Virus record (IMG/VR): IMGVR_UViG_3300047553_000375
Location: 1 to 27,094 of that record
Length of the DNA stretch: 27,094 nt
Strand: one strand, 5' to 3'
From: a virus
The position numbers and the translations under genes are program-made. Below the pieces are notes generated by a model. It searched no databases, was not told the origin of the DNA, and saw only the letters and a program-made list of their open reading frames with translations. Positions 1-5,535 of the stretch are shown here, in pieces (position 1 is the first letter of the stretch; each line of letters opens with the position of its first letter).

Positions 1-227
1 ATATCTTCATCTATAAAATCATTTTCCGATATCTCTCCGTAATCTATATTTCTTGATTTCCAAGTATCTCCAGAATGTCTTTTTCTTATAAAGCCCTCAT
101 GACCAGCTTTATTGTAAGGTGGACTTGTTATAATTAAATCTATACAATTTTTCGGAAGTTTTGACATTGTATCAAAACAATTTTCATTGAATACTTTTTT
201 ACTATTAATTAATTCTAAATAATCCAT
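1..227 (-). CDS. DNA methyltransferase (N4/N6 amino type), N-terminal part, cut by window edge
   Basis: Reading the minus strand from an ATG at 227 gives an open frame to the window edge (about 75 residues). It contains the motif LIITSPPYN at about residues 32-40. This is motif IV (catalytic TSPPY) of amino-methyltransferases that modify cytosine N4 or adenine N6 in DNA. Having motif IV near the N-terminus suggests the beta-type motif order, with the AdoMet-binding FxGxG motif expected later, outside the window. A CA-repeat leader (228-250) precedes the start. The gene is strikingly AT-rich compared with its neighbours, which suggests recent acquisition. A role in protecting phage DNA from host restriction is inference. 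The family assignment is fairly sure; base specificity cannot be told. Confidence 0.75.
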   Translation of the reverse strand, partial: MDYLELINSKKVFNENCFDTMSKLPKNCIDLIITSPPYNKAGHEGFIRKRHSGDTWKSRNIDYGEISENDFIDED

Positions 228-250
228 CTTATTTGTTTTGTGTGTGTTAA
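228..250 (-). promoter_or_regulatory. CA-repeat translation leader of the DNA methyltransferase
   Basis: On the minus strand the leader reads TTAACACACACAAAACAAAT, then AAG before the ATG. It belongs to a family of CA-rich leaders in this window and there is no Shine-Dalgarno sequence. Confidence 0.5.
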
Positions 251-257
251 AAATTAA

Positions 258-344
258 GGCCGCTGTGCAGGAGTCGAACTTGCATTTACACCAATGGGTG
301 CATTTTACCTTGGTCTTCATTGAGACACTTAAACTAACAGCGGC
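258..344 (-). tRNA. tRNA-like gene, isotype not assignable (possibly degenerate)
   Basis: Minus-strand ends form a perfect 8-bp acceptor-like stem (GCCGCTGT with ACAGCGGC). Just inside the 3' side lies a good T-arm: GCAAG, loop TTCGACT, CCTGC, with one mismatch. A 6-bp hairpin with a 4-base loop (TGCACC CATT GGTGTA) would fit a class II variable arm, and the total length of about 87 nt fits class II. A 4-bp hairpin GTCT/AGAC has a 6-base loop. No standard 5-bp/7-base anticodon arm and no GG in the D-loop could be found, so the anticodon is unknown. It lies between the helicase terminator and the DNA methyltransferase. It could be a decayed tRNA or a tRNA mimic. Confidence 0.4.
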
Positions 345-372
345 AACCTATGTAAACTATCTGAGATATCCA

Positions 373-401
373 ATAAAACCCCAGATGTAGAAACATCCGG
401 G
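373..401 (-). terminator. Rho-independent terminator after the helicase gene
   Basis: On the minus strand CCCGGATGT, loop TTCT, ACATCTGGG form a 9-bp stem with one G-T pair, followed by GGTTTTATT. It lies about 30 bases after the helicase stop codon and ends the early operon. Confidence 0.7.
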
Positions 402-433
402 TAAACTAACCCTTATGTCAGAACTGTCCAAAA

Positions 434-1702
434 CTAACTCTGTGAAGTTATGTTAAAATCCTTTTTAAAATGATGTAGCGTGTAATCTTTCTTATCCTTC
501 ACCCGCTTATATATCTTTGACTCAATTCCACCAATGGCAAATACCCAGTACACTTTTGCCGGCTTCGTTCTGTCTTTGCTCTGCAGCCTGGCTCTTGCCT
601 GCCAGTAGCTCACCGCACTAAAGTCAATGTTGTACATCACAAGGCAGTCAGCAGATGAAAGATTAATACCCTCACGGCCGGATTGTATCTGAGAGATGTA
701 GACAGCGTTCTCCCCGCTCATGTTAAAGCTCTCAGGAGTATCCACCACCCGCGTTCCGAACACTGAGCGTATGGCCATCTCTTCAGCTTTGAACTTGTAG
801 AAGATGGCAATCTTTTGCCCGGCAAATTTGTCACAAATATGCTCTGCTTTTGTGACATCAAATATCTGTGCAGTAGACTCACCGCTCTCCGTCTCATCTA
901 CTATCACAGTGCCGCTGTATATCTGCTGCAGCTTTGACATGACCTTGACCGCTGTGTCTGCCACCACAATACCTTCAGATGTGCGTAGTACTTTATCCTT
1001 GCGCAAACGATCAGCGGCGGTGTAGGTTTTATTAAGCATATACACCTTTATCACCTCCTCCTCCACCATCTGCTCAAAGCCTGCTTCCTCCTGCGTGAAC
1101 GATATGAACAGATGCTTGGTGTCGCGCTCTATCTTCTCCCGGTCTGCATTGGTGTAGTCATTTATTTCCCGGTTGTAGATGTACCGCTTCTTGACCGTAA
1201 CAAAATCCTTGGCCCATGCGTAAAAGTTCCGGAACTGCTTCCAAGGTGTATGGGCAGAGATGTATAGCTGATGATACAGCTGGCTCCATGACTCAGGAGT
1301 GGGAGTGCCGGAGAGCAGGATGAGCAGTCGGTTACCGACAATATTGCGCAGCTGCTTGGTACGTTCTGATGGCAAAGGAAAAGCCCCCAAACAGTGCGCC
1401 TCATCACAGATGACAAGGTCAAATTCTTCAATCTCTTCTGTAGTAAGCTTGTGCAGGCTCTCGTAGTTGATAAGGTCAAGCTCAAATGGGAACTTTACAG
1501 CTTCATAGTCCTTTTCAATGCTCGTCATAGCCTTCTTTCGTGTCACAAATAACACATTAAGAGCTTTGACCTTCTGCGCGATGGACAGGGCTGTAATAGT
1601 CTTGCCTGTACGCACCTCCATCGCAAGGTAGAGGATAGAGTGAGAGAGAAGCACCTCAGTGCCCCTCTCTACGATCTCACGCTGGTATGGTCTTAATTTC
1701 AT
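434..1702 (-). CDS. SNF2-like superfamily 2 DNA helicase/translocase
   Basis: An ATP-driven DNA translocase or helicase, probably working in phage replication or recombination. Counting from the longer start at 1720, visible motifs are: LRPYQ near the N-terminus; Walker A MEVRTGKT (34-41); DEAH box (106-109); SGTP motif III (137-140); motif V SGREGINLS (347-355); motif VI YWQARARLQ (372-380) with the arginine-finger region. At about 425 aa it contains only the two helicase domains with no added domain, like small phage SNF2 proteins. I prefer the start at 1702 (MKLRPYQ), because this motif usually lies right at the N-terminus; 1720 is also possible. Both overlap the end of the gene upstream. 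It is the last gene of the early operon, next to a RecB-like nuclease, and a terminator follows. Family call is sure; exact substrate is not. Confidence 0.9.
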   Translation of the reverse strand: MKLRPYQREIVERGTEVLLSHSILYLAMEVRTGKTITALSIAQKVKALNVLFVTRKKAMTSIEKDYEAVKFPFELDLINYESLHKLTTEEIEEFDLVICDEAHCLGAFPLPSERTKQLRNIVGNRLLILLSGTPTPESWSQLYHQLYISAHTPWKQFRNFYAWAKDFVTVKKRYIYNREINDYTNADREKIERDTKHLFISFTQEEAGFEQMVEEEVIKVYMLNKTYTAADRLRKDKVLRTSEGIVVADTAVKVMSKLQQIYSGTVIVDETESGESTAQIFDVTKAEHICDKFAGQKIAIFYKFKAEEMAIRSVFGTRVVDTPESFNMSGENAVYISQIQSGREGINLSSADCLVMYNIDFSAVSYWQARARLQSKDRTKPAKVYWVFAIGGIESKIYKRVKDKKDYTLHHFKKDFNITSQS

Positions 1703-2201
1703 CGTGCAGTATTTTGACAAATTCGTAGATGAGATCAGCCAGCTCTTTGTTCTTGGTGCGATGGATTATGACATAGTCATTCTCTTCCTCGTCTTCCCCC
1801 GGCTTGGGGTTATAGAAGTCGCAGTGAATGTCATAATTCACAGACAGGTCAGGCTCAAACAAAGGTATCAGCTGCACGCCCGTCCACTCTCTTCCTTTCT
1901 GAAAGCAGCATGATATAAGCTCTGCCATGTCTTCGGCCTGTACATGTCCCATGACACCGATAAACTCAAGAATGATATTCGTCTGTACGAAGCAATACTT
2001 TGCTCGCTGCTTTATCTCTGGATGGCCTTGTAAAAGCTTTACAGCATCCATAAGGCTATCAGCTGCATATCTGCCGGTGTGCATGTGAGCGTAGCTGTAC
2101 CTGGCATTCATAACGCGTGGCACTCCGGTGATGGTGTTCTCGATCTGCTCAAGCTTATTGAACCACCCGCGCGGCATTCTTTCGATGATCTGGTGACTCA
2201 T
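1677..2201 (-). CDS. Hypothetical protein between nuclease and helicase
   Basis: A 174-aa protein I do not recognise. The start at 2201 (MSHQIIERMPRG) overlaps the nuclease stop in an ATGA arrangement (2198-2201). The longer frame starting at 2273 would read through a CA-rich stretch and is unlikely. The sequence looks soluble and globular, with an acidic run (PGEDEEEND) near residues 136-144 and no membrane segment. Its 3' end overlaps the helicase start. Tight coupling to a nuclease and a helicase suggests a part in DNA metabolism, but this is inference from context only. Confidence 0.75.
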   Translation of the reverse strand: MSHQIIERMPRGWFNKLEQIENTITGVPRVMNARYSYAHMHTGRYAADSLMDAVKLLQGHPEIKQRAKYCFVQTNIILEFIGVMGHVQAEDMAELISCCFQKGREWTGVQLIPLFEPDLSVNYDIHCDFYNPKPGEDEEENDYVIIHRTKNKELADLIYEFVKILHDEIKTIPA

Positions 2202-2947
2202 TTGCTTTCTTTTTTGTGTGTGAGTGTGTATGAAGCTTTCTTCGGCCTTGCATCTTTGTTCTGCTCCTGCCACAGGTCCATAGTCTTGATGAACAGGCTC
2301 ATCTCTTTAGCACTGTCACGCTGAGCCACCAGCTGCCACCCCTGCCCTTGTATCGCCCCAATTTTGCCCTCTGTTCGGGTCTTTGCGTTCAGGTGAAGTA
2401 TTCCTATCATGTTGACCTCTATGCCCATCTGTGAACGCAGGAGCTCCCTGTAAGCGGCAAGTTGCAGCCAGTACTGGTCGTGTATGACATTGGATGTCTT
2501 TATGTCGATAAGGTATCTGAGGCCATTCAGCTCAATCACCCGGTCAAGCGTTCCTGCGAAGCCTAAAAATGGGCTGACAATATTCTGCTCACTCATTACG
2601 ATCTTAGGCTTGAACTTGTTGCAGAATTCAACATACCGCTCAAACATGCTCCATTCAAGCATCTTGTACTGCAAATTCCCGTCAGTGTTCAGCAGGCTGA
2701 CCTCTTCGCCATTGTCATACATCTCGGTAAGCTGATGCACGACTGAACCTCTGCGGCCGGCCTCATCCCTGATAGCATCGGCATCAGTGCCGACTTCTTT
2801 GAGCCACTTGTAAAAGTGGGCATCTTTAGGGTAGGCTTCCAGAATGGTGGTGACGGATGGGACGAAGTCCCCGTGCTCGGTGTAATAAAACCTTGCATCC
2901 AGCATGGTCAGCTGTTTGCTTTGTAGGTCAATGATAAATTTACTCAT
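2198..2947 (-). CDS. PD-(D/E)XK nuclease, RecB/Cas4-like
   Basis: A probable DNA exonuclease of the PD-(D/E)XK superfamily. Motifs in order: RGSVVH with H71; E120; GTLDR with D135 (132-136); DIK (148-150) with K150; QLAAY (162-166). This is the layout of RecB-nuclease and Cas4-like domains: metal ligands H71, D135 and D148, catalytic K150, and the Q..Y motif. No C-terminal cysteine cluster is seen, so an iron-sulphur Cas4 is unlikely. Length 249 aa fits phage single-domain versions. The start at 2947 is supported by the leader AAACACAC directly against the ATG. It probably acts with the SSB-like protein and the helicase in recombination or end processing. Confidence 0.85.
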   Translation of the reverse strand: MSKFIIDLQSKQLTMLDARFYYTEHGDFVPSVTTILEAYPKDAHFYKWLKEVGTDADAIRDEAGRRGSVVHQLTEMYDNGEEVSLLNTDGNLQYKMLEWSMFERYVEFCNKFKPKIVMSEQNIVSPFLGFAGTLDRVIELNGLRYLIDIKTSNVIHDQYWLQLAAYRELLRSQMGIEVNMIGILHLNAKTRTEGKIGAIQGQGWQLVAQRDSAKEMSLFIKTMDLWQEQNKDARPKKASYTLTHKKESK

Positions 2948-2957
2948 GTGTGTTTAG
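2948..2957 (-). promoter_or_regulatory. CA-repeat leader of the nuclease gene
   Basis: Minus strand CTAAACACAC abuts the ATG. It is a short member of the CA-leader family and lies in the 6-base gap plus the 3' edge of the regulator gene. Confidence 0.45.
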
Positions 2958-3181
2958 TTTATTTCGATTGTGATATCCAAAATCTGTGCAATGACAAAAA
3001 GTGTGTGCGCGCTTGGTATCATAGCTCCTCGCTCGTATCTGCAGATCATGACGCTCGAATTATGTCCTAACTTGTTGGCGACATCTATCTGCTTTATTCC
3101 CTTGTTTTCTCTTTCTCGTTTTAAGAGAGCACCCAAGGACCGGGCAAAGTCCTTGGAGTGCTGGTCTGTTTTCTTACCCAT
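2954..3181 (-). CDS. Cro/C1-type helix-turn-helix regulator
   Basis: A 75-aa XRE-family DNA-binding protein. Residues about 13-70 match the family: LGALLKRERENKGIKQIDVANKLG is helices 1-3 up to the turn, then SSVMICRYERGAMIPSAHTL holds the recognition helix and the following helix. Such proteins bind operators as dimers and control phage early genes or other DNA-metabolism genes. It lies within the early operon between the SSB-like gene (3-base gap) and the nuclease. That is not the usual divergent repressor position, so it may autoregulate its own operon. No partner repressor or divergent promoter is seen. Confidence 0.85.
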   Translation of the reverse strand: MGKKTDQHSKDFARSLGALLKRERENKGIKQIDVANKLGHNSSVMICRYERGAMIPSAHTLFVIAQILDITIEIN

Positions 3182-3184
3182 AGC

Positions 3185-3775
3185 TTAAAAAGGTACATCG
3201 TTATCATCCTCTGCCCCGATGGTGGTGCTCTCTGAGCTGCGAAGGTTCGGCCTGATGTTATTGGCCACATACGACTCAAGTGCCTCCATCATGTCACTAT
3301 CATCCCACTGCTCCACACCTTTGACCTTGACCTTCTTGAGACCGGGAAGGGAGCCAGGATTGTCTTTAGTCCACTTCCACCTGATGATGGTGTCATCTTG
3401 TATAAGCATGACAGTAGTGCGTTTCTTATCGCCGTTCATCTCGCTCCTGGGCTTAATGGTGATGGGCTTTGTCAGGTCCGCGTTGGGGATGGCCTTGAGG
3501 AAGCTGGACGCATTGCCTCCGCTGTACTGGAATTGCAGGGTATAAACATCAGAGCCATCCACGAGCCGAACGTTCCAAAATTTGCCGTAGTCGCTGTCTT
3601 TGGTGCTGATGTCGGTGATAAGTCCGGAGACATAGTCATAAGACTCCTCATGCACAATCTTGCCGGTCTTGCTGGTGCGCTGCTTGCTGTTAGCTGTTGG
3701 TTCCTTAAACCTTCTTACAATCTTGCCATCTGCGATGGATAGGTAGATCGTGCTGTTGCTGTTGCCGAGAGCCAT
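3185..3775 (-). CDS. Putative single-stranded-DNA-binding-type protein with acidic C-terminal tip
   Basis: A 196-aa protein. I do not recognise a canonical SSB domain. The middle (about residues 44-135) is beta-rich with spaced aromatic residues (YDYVSGLITDI, FWNVRLVDG, YTLQFQYSG), which could be an OB fold. The C-terminus ends EDDNDVPF, closely resembling the acidic tip (DDDIPF) with which bacterial SSB recruits replication and repair partners. Downstream neighbours are a Xre regulator, an exonuclease and a helicase, so an SSB or recombination-mediator role fits. The N-terminal 35 residues are basic. The tip is seen directly; ssDNA binding is inference. A DUF-type phage protein with only a mimic tip is the alternative. 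Confidence 0.6.
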   Translation of the reverse strand: MALGNSNSTIYLSIADGKIVRRFKEPTANSKQRTSKTGKIVHEESYDYVSGLITDISTKDSDYGKFWNVRLVDGSDVYTLQFQYSGGNASSFLKAIPNADLTKPITIKPRSEMNGDKKRTTVMLIQDDTIIRWKWTKDNPGSLPGLKKVKVKGVEQWDDSDMMEALESYVANNIRPNLRSSESTTIGAEDDNDVPF

Positions 3776-3827
3776 AGTTGAATGATTAAATGGTAATTGA
3801 TGATTGAATTGATGGATAGTGAATGAT

Positions 3828-4163
3828 TTACTTAAATATTTCTATAATACTTTTAAGACAAGCTAACTCTGCTTCTTCGTATGATTCATGTACCGATATT
3901 GCACGTATTGATCCGTTTGTATTGCAATGTCGCGACAACCATTTTTTGTACTGCTCGCTAAATTCAATCAATGGATAGTATCCATACTTCTCACGAAAGA
4001 AACTAAATGCTTGTTGATATAGTGGCGCAGCAGTAAAATAATCATCACTCGTAAATTGGACCGAGGAATCAAAAGTTTCGCCGATGTAAGTTGCGAAACA
4101 ATGTTCATTAAATCCAAGGTTCTTAAGTGCTATCGCTTCTTTAAATGGGATAAAATATTTCAT
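3828..4163 (-). CDS. Hypothetical small phage protein
   Basis: A 111-aa soluble protein. The layout (EAIALKNLGFNEHCF near the N-terminus, APLYQQAFSFFREKYG in the middle, SYEEAELACLKSIIE at the C-terminus) resembles a family of uncharacterised proteins often found in Bacteroidota phages and mobile elements. I know no function for it. The ATG is preceded by an A-rich leader (AATTTAAA) rather than a CA-repeat. It lies in the run of small early genes, where products often change host metabolism or block defences, but nothing here shows that. Confidence 0.7.
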   Translation of the reverse strand: MKYFIPFKEAIALKNLGFNEHCFATYIGETFDSSVQFTSDDYFTAAPLYQQAFSFFREKYGYYPLIEFSEQYKKWLSRHCNTNGSIRAISVHESYEEAELACLKSIIEIFK

Positions 4164-4169
4164 TTTAAA

Positions 4170-4478
4170 TTAGTTAGCATTGACCTGATAAAGTACGCGG
4201 AGATCTAAAGACTTATGCATCTGCTCGACAAAGTACTCTACCCGCTCCCGTTCGATAATCTCTGCCCAGCGTTCCTTAAAGGCTGAGATGAGGCTATTCC
4301 CGTCAATGTAGGTGACAAGCTTAAGAGCCTCCTGTGTCTGCAGATAGTCCTGGACAAATTCCTCTTCGACCTGGTACCTGTCCATGCGTGCGCAGTATTG
4401 CTGTCGGTATTCGATGGCAACATAAAGTCCGCTGACGAAAAGAATGGCTGAGATGATGGTGATGATGGCAGTAATCAT
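4170..4478 (-). CDS. Small protein with N-terminal membrane anchor
   Basis: A 102-aa protein. Residues 1-22 (MITAIITIISAILFVSGLYV) form one hydrophobic transmembrane helix. The rest is charged and probably helical (EEEFVQDYLQ, ERWAEIIERERVEYF), so it should sit on one face of the inner membrane. The start at 4478 is chosen because a CA-repeat leader abuts it; an upstream ATG at 4700 would overlap the HTH gene in another frame. Function unknown. A membrane protein expressed early could be an exclusion or host-takeover factor, which is speculation. Confidence 0.65.
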   Translation of the reverse strand: MITAIITIISAILFVSGLYVAIEYRQQYCARMDRYQVEEEFVQDYLQTQEALKLVTYIDGNSLISAFKERWAEIIERERVEYFVEQMHKSLDLRVLYQVNAN

Positions 4479-4500
4479 TGTGTGTGTGTTTTTGTGTTCG
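4479..4500 (-). promoter_or_regulatory. CA-repeat leader of the membrane-anchored protein gene
   Basis: The whole 22-base gap between the two genes is CA-rich. Minus strand: CGAACACAAAA followed by five CA units directly against the ATG. The longest open frame reads it as the residues NTHT. Confidence 0.6.
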
Positions 4501-4722
4501 TTAAAGAATAGATTGAATGGTTTTGTGAAGTGCTGCGTAATTTTTAGCCCGCTCGTCATAATAGGCGGCCATGATGTTGAAGAGCTTTTCTGAGCATTTG
4601 CCCGACCTGTATACATTGTAAACGTTCTGCGGGGTGCAGTCGGCTTGGTCTGCAATAATCTTGACATCGCCGGGCTGTCGGAGCTGCATCCAGCCTTCAA
4701 TTATTTCTTGTTGAATGGTCAT
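4501..4722 (-). CDS. Small helix-turn-helix-like protein
   Basis: A 73-aa protein. The central part, DVKIIADQADCTPQNVYNVY at residues 19-38, has the pattern of a helix-turn-helix: a first helix (KIIADQA), a turn (DCT) and a recognition helix (PQNVYNVYRSG). It ends with an amphipathic helix (KLFNIMAAYYDERAKNY). Such short proteins are common in early operons of Bacteroidota phages and probably bind DNA as regulators. The CA-rich leader (TACACACT) supports the start. No target site could be identified. It may equally be an adaptor with a degenerate HTH fold. Confidence 0.65.
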   Translation of the reverse strand: MTIQQEIIEGWMQLRQPGDVKIIADQADCTPQNVYNVYRSGKCSEKLFNIMAAYYDERAKNYAALHKTIQSIL

Positions 4723-4740
4723 AGTGTGTATTTGTTTTAG
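4723..4740 (-). promoter_or_regulatory. CA-repeat leader of the HTH-like gene
   Basis: Minus strand CTAAAACAAATACACACT runs directly into the ATG at 4722. It overlaps the stop region of the gene upstream. Confidence 0.5.
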
Positions 4741-5000
4741 ATTGTTTCGATGACAGTGTAGGTGATAAAGCGGCCTTCAGCCATGTAAGTAAACCAGTCC
4801 CACTCGTCAACGCCGGCAAACTCAAGGTCATCACCTGCGATGGTGACAGTTACAAGCGGTCGCCGGGCATTGAAGCCGCCAAGGCTGACGATTTTACTGA
4901 TGCCGCCATACGGAGCGTTTGGATTACGGGAAGGGGCCTCCCATTTGATGAACTTACCGAAAAGACTTTCGATGTTGCGAAGCTTTAGTTGCTGTGACAT
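4737..5000 (-). CDS. Hypothetical small early protein
   Basis: An 87-aa protein I do not recognise. The start at 5000 (MSQQLKLRNIES) lies directly after a CA-repeat leader. The longer frame from 5072 would have to translate that leader and a folded non-coding element, so it is rejected. The sequence looks like a compact alpha/beta or all-beta fold (LVTVTIAGDDLEFAGVDEWDW) without membrane helices. Function unknown. It is the second gene after the early promoter. Confidence 0.6.
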   Translation of the reverse strand: MSQQLKLRNIESLFGKFIKWEAPSRNPNAPYGGISKIVSLGGFNARRPLVTVTIAGDDLEFAGVDEWDWFTYMAEGRFITYTVIETI

Positions 5001-5012
5001 AGTGTGTGTGTT
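5001..5012 (-). promoter_or_regulatory. CA-repeat leader
   Basis: Minus strand AACACACACACT abuts the ATG at 5000. It is nearly the same as the leaders at 20120 and 16610. Confidence 0.6.
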
Positions 5013-5034
5013 ATGATGTATGATTAATAAAGTA

Positions 5035-5118
5035 AAGAGCCACGCTAAACCTACAGACCCATTTATGGACATTCTGACGGCGGGATTCGAACCCTCATAT
5101 TAGCCCATCGTGGCTCTT
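5035..5118 (-). ncRNA. 84-nt tRNA-like folded element between early genes
   Basis: A perfect 10-bp inverted repeat (AAGAGCCACG and CGTGGCTCTT, 5035-5044 and 5109-5118) closes the element, and CTAA/TTAG extends the stem past a 5-base bulge. Inside are a T-arm-like hairpin on the minus strand (GGG, loop TTCGAAT, CCC) and a short CCA-TAAA-TGG hairpin. The T-arm-like hairpin lies next to the 5' side of the closing stem, not the 3' side as in a tRNA, so a normal tRNA is not formed. It lies in the 156-base gap between two early genes and would be part of their transcript. Strand is assigned from operon direction. Confidence 0.4.
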
Positions 5119-5127
5119 ATTATTTAT

Positions 5128-5149
5128 GCCGGGGAATTTCTCCGCCGGC
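5128..5149 (-). other. GC-rich hairpin after the first early gene
   Basis: GCCGG (5128-5132) pairs with CCGGC (5145-5149), with two more inner G-C pairs, in AT-rich surroundings. It starts just after the stop of the gene at 5157-5363. There is no T run, so it is not a classic terminator; it may stabilise the transcript or attenuate transcription. Confidence 0.4.
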
Positions 5150-5156
5150 GTTTATA

Positions 5157-5363
5157 TTAAATCCATTTCACGAACACCTCTCTCGGTGCGCGGCTTTTAC
5201 CGACTTGCTTAAACTGATACCATGCTTTTGCGATGTAATCTATCTGAAATTCGCAAAGTTGATCATCGATGATACATTGAACGTAGTTTGTTGATTTTAC
5301 CAGAACCTCGTTTGTTTTTACGATGTCGATGATCTGCTCGGCGGTAGTTTTAAGCGTTGTCAT
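5157..5363 (-). CDS. Hypothetical first gene of the early operon
   Basis: A 68-aa protein. The start at 5363 (MTTLKTTAEQIID) is preferred to the ATG at 5396, because the latter lies on the promoter's predicted start site and in the CA-rich leader. The N-terminal part is a probable helix (AEQIIDIVKTNEVLV). The C-terminal part is basic and aromatic (AWYQFKQVGKSRAPREVFVKW). No family recognised. As the first gene after the early promoter it is likely to be made first after infection. Confidence 0.6.
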   Translation of the reverse strand: MTTLKTTAEQIIDIVKTNEVLVKSTNYVQCIIDDQLCEFQIDYIAKAWYQFKQVGKSRAPREVFVKWI

Positions 5364-5387
5364 TATTCTCAGTTTGTGTGTGTTTTG
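5364..5387 (-). promoter_or_regulatory. CA-rich leader of the first early gene
   Basis: Minus strand: AAAACACACACAAACTGAGA then ATA before the ATG. It contains the CA tract followed by a 12-base spacer. GAGA might act weakly as a ribosome site. Confidence 0.5.
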
Positions 5388-5393
5388 ATAGAT

Positions 5394-5426
5394 CAAAGAT
5401 AAAGCATTTTCAAATTACCAAACAAA
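5394..5426 (-). promoter_or_regulatory. Bacteroidota-type promoter of the early operon
   Basis: On the minus strand the -7 box TATCTTTG (5401-5394) matches TAnnTTTG exactly. Two TTTG copies (5426-5423 and 5422-5419) lie 21 and 17 bases upstream, matching the -33 box of primary sigma factors in Bacteroides and Flavobacterium. The terminator of the late module lies just upstream (5476-5505), so this marks the start of a new transcription unit. Confidence 0.75.
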
Positions 5427-5475
5427 TATTTTTAAATAATTATTGAAATATTTTTTAAAAATACATATCTGCCAT

Positions 5476-5505
5476 AAAAAAGCCCACCCATAGATATGGG
5501 CAGGC
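5476..5505 (-). terminator. Rho-independent terminator of the late module
   Basis: On the minus strand GCCTGCCCAT, loop ATCT, ATGGGTGGGC form a 10-bp stem with two wobble pairs, followed by six T. It lies 30 bases after the spanin stop codon. Confidence 0.9.
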
Positions 5506-5535
5506 ATGGCGAAAAACACACACAAGAGAAAACTA

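Noticed and set aside
2198-2947. A Cas4 protein belonging to a CRISPR system
   Set aside because: No cysteine cluster for the iron-sulphur site and no cas neighbours; a phage RecB-like nuclease is more likely.
5001-5072. Longer start of the early gene at 5072
   Set aside because: It would run through the folded element and the CA leader (NTHT); the start at 5000 fits the leader pattern.
5035-5118. Ordinary tRNA gene
   Set aside because: The T-arm-like hairpin is near the 5' side of the closing stem, and no acceptor strand matching the 3' side of the T-arm is present.
5128-5149. Classic rho-independent terminator
   Set aside because: The hairpin is GC-rich but there is no T run on the minus strand after it.
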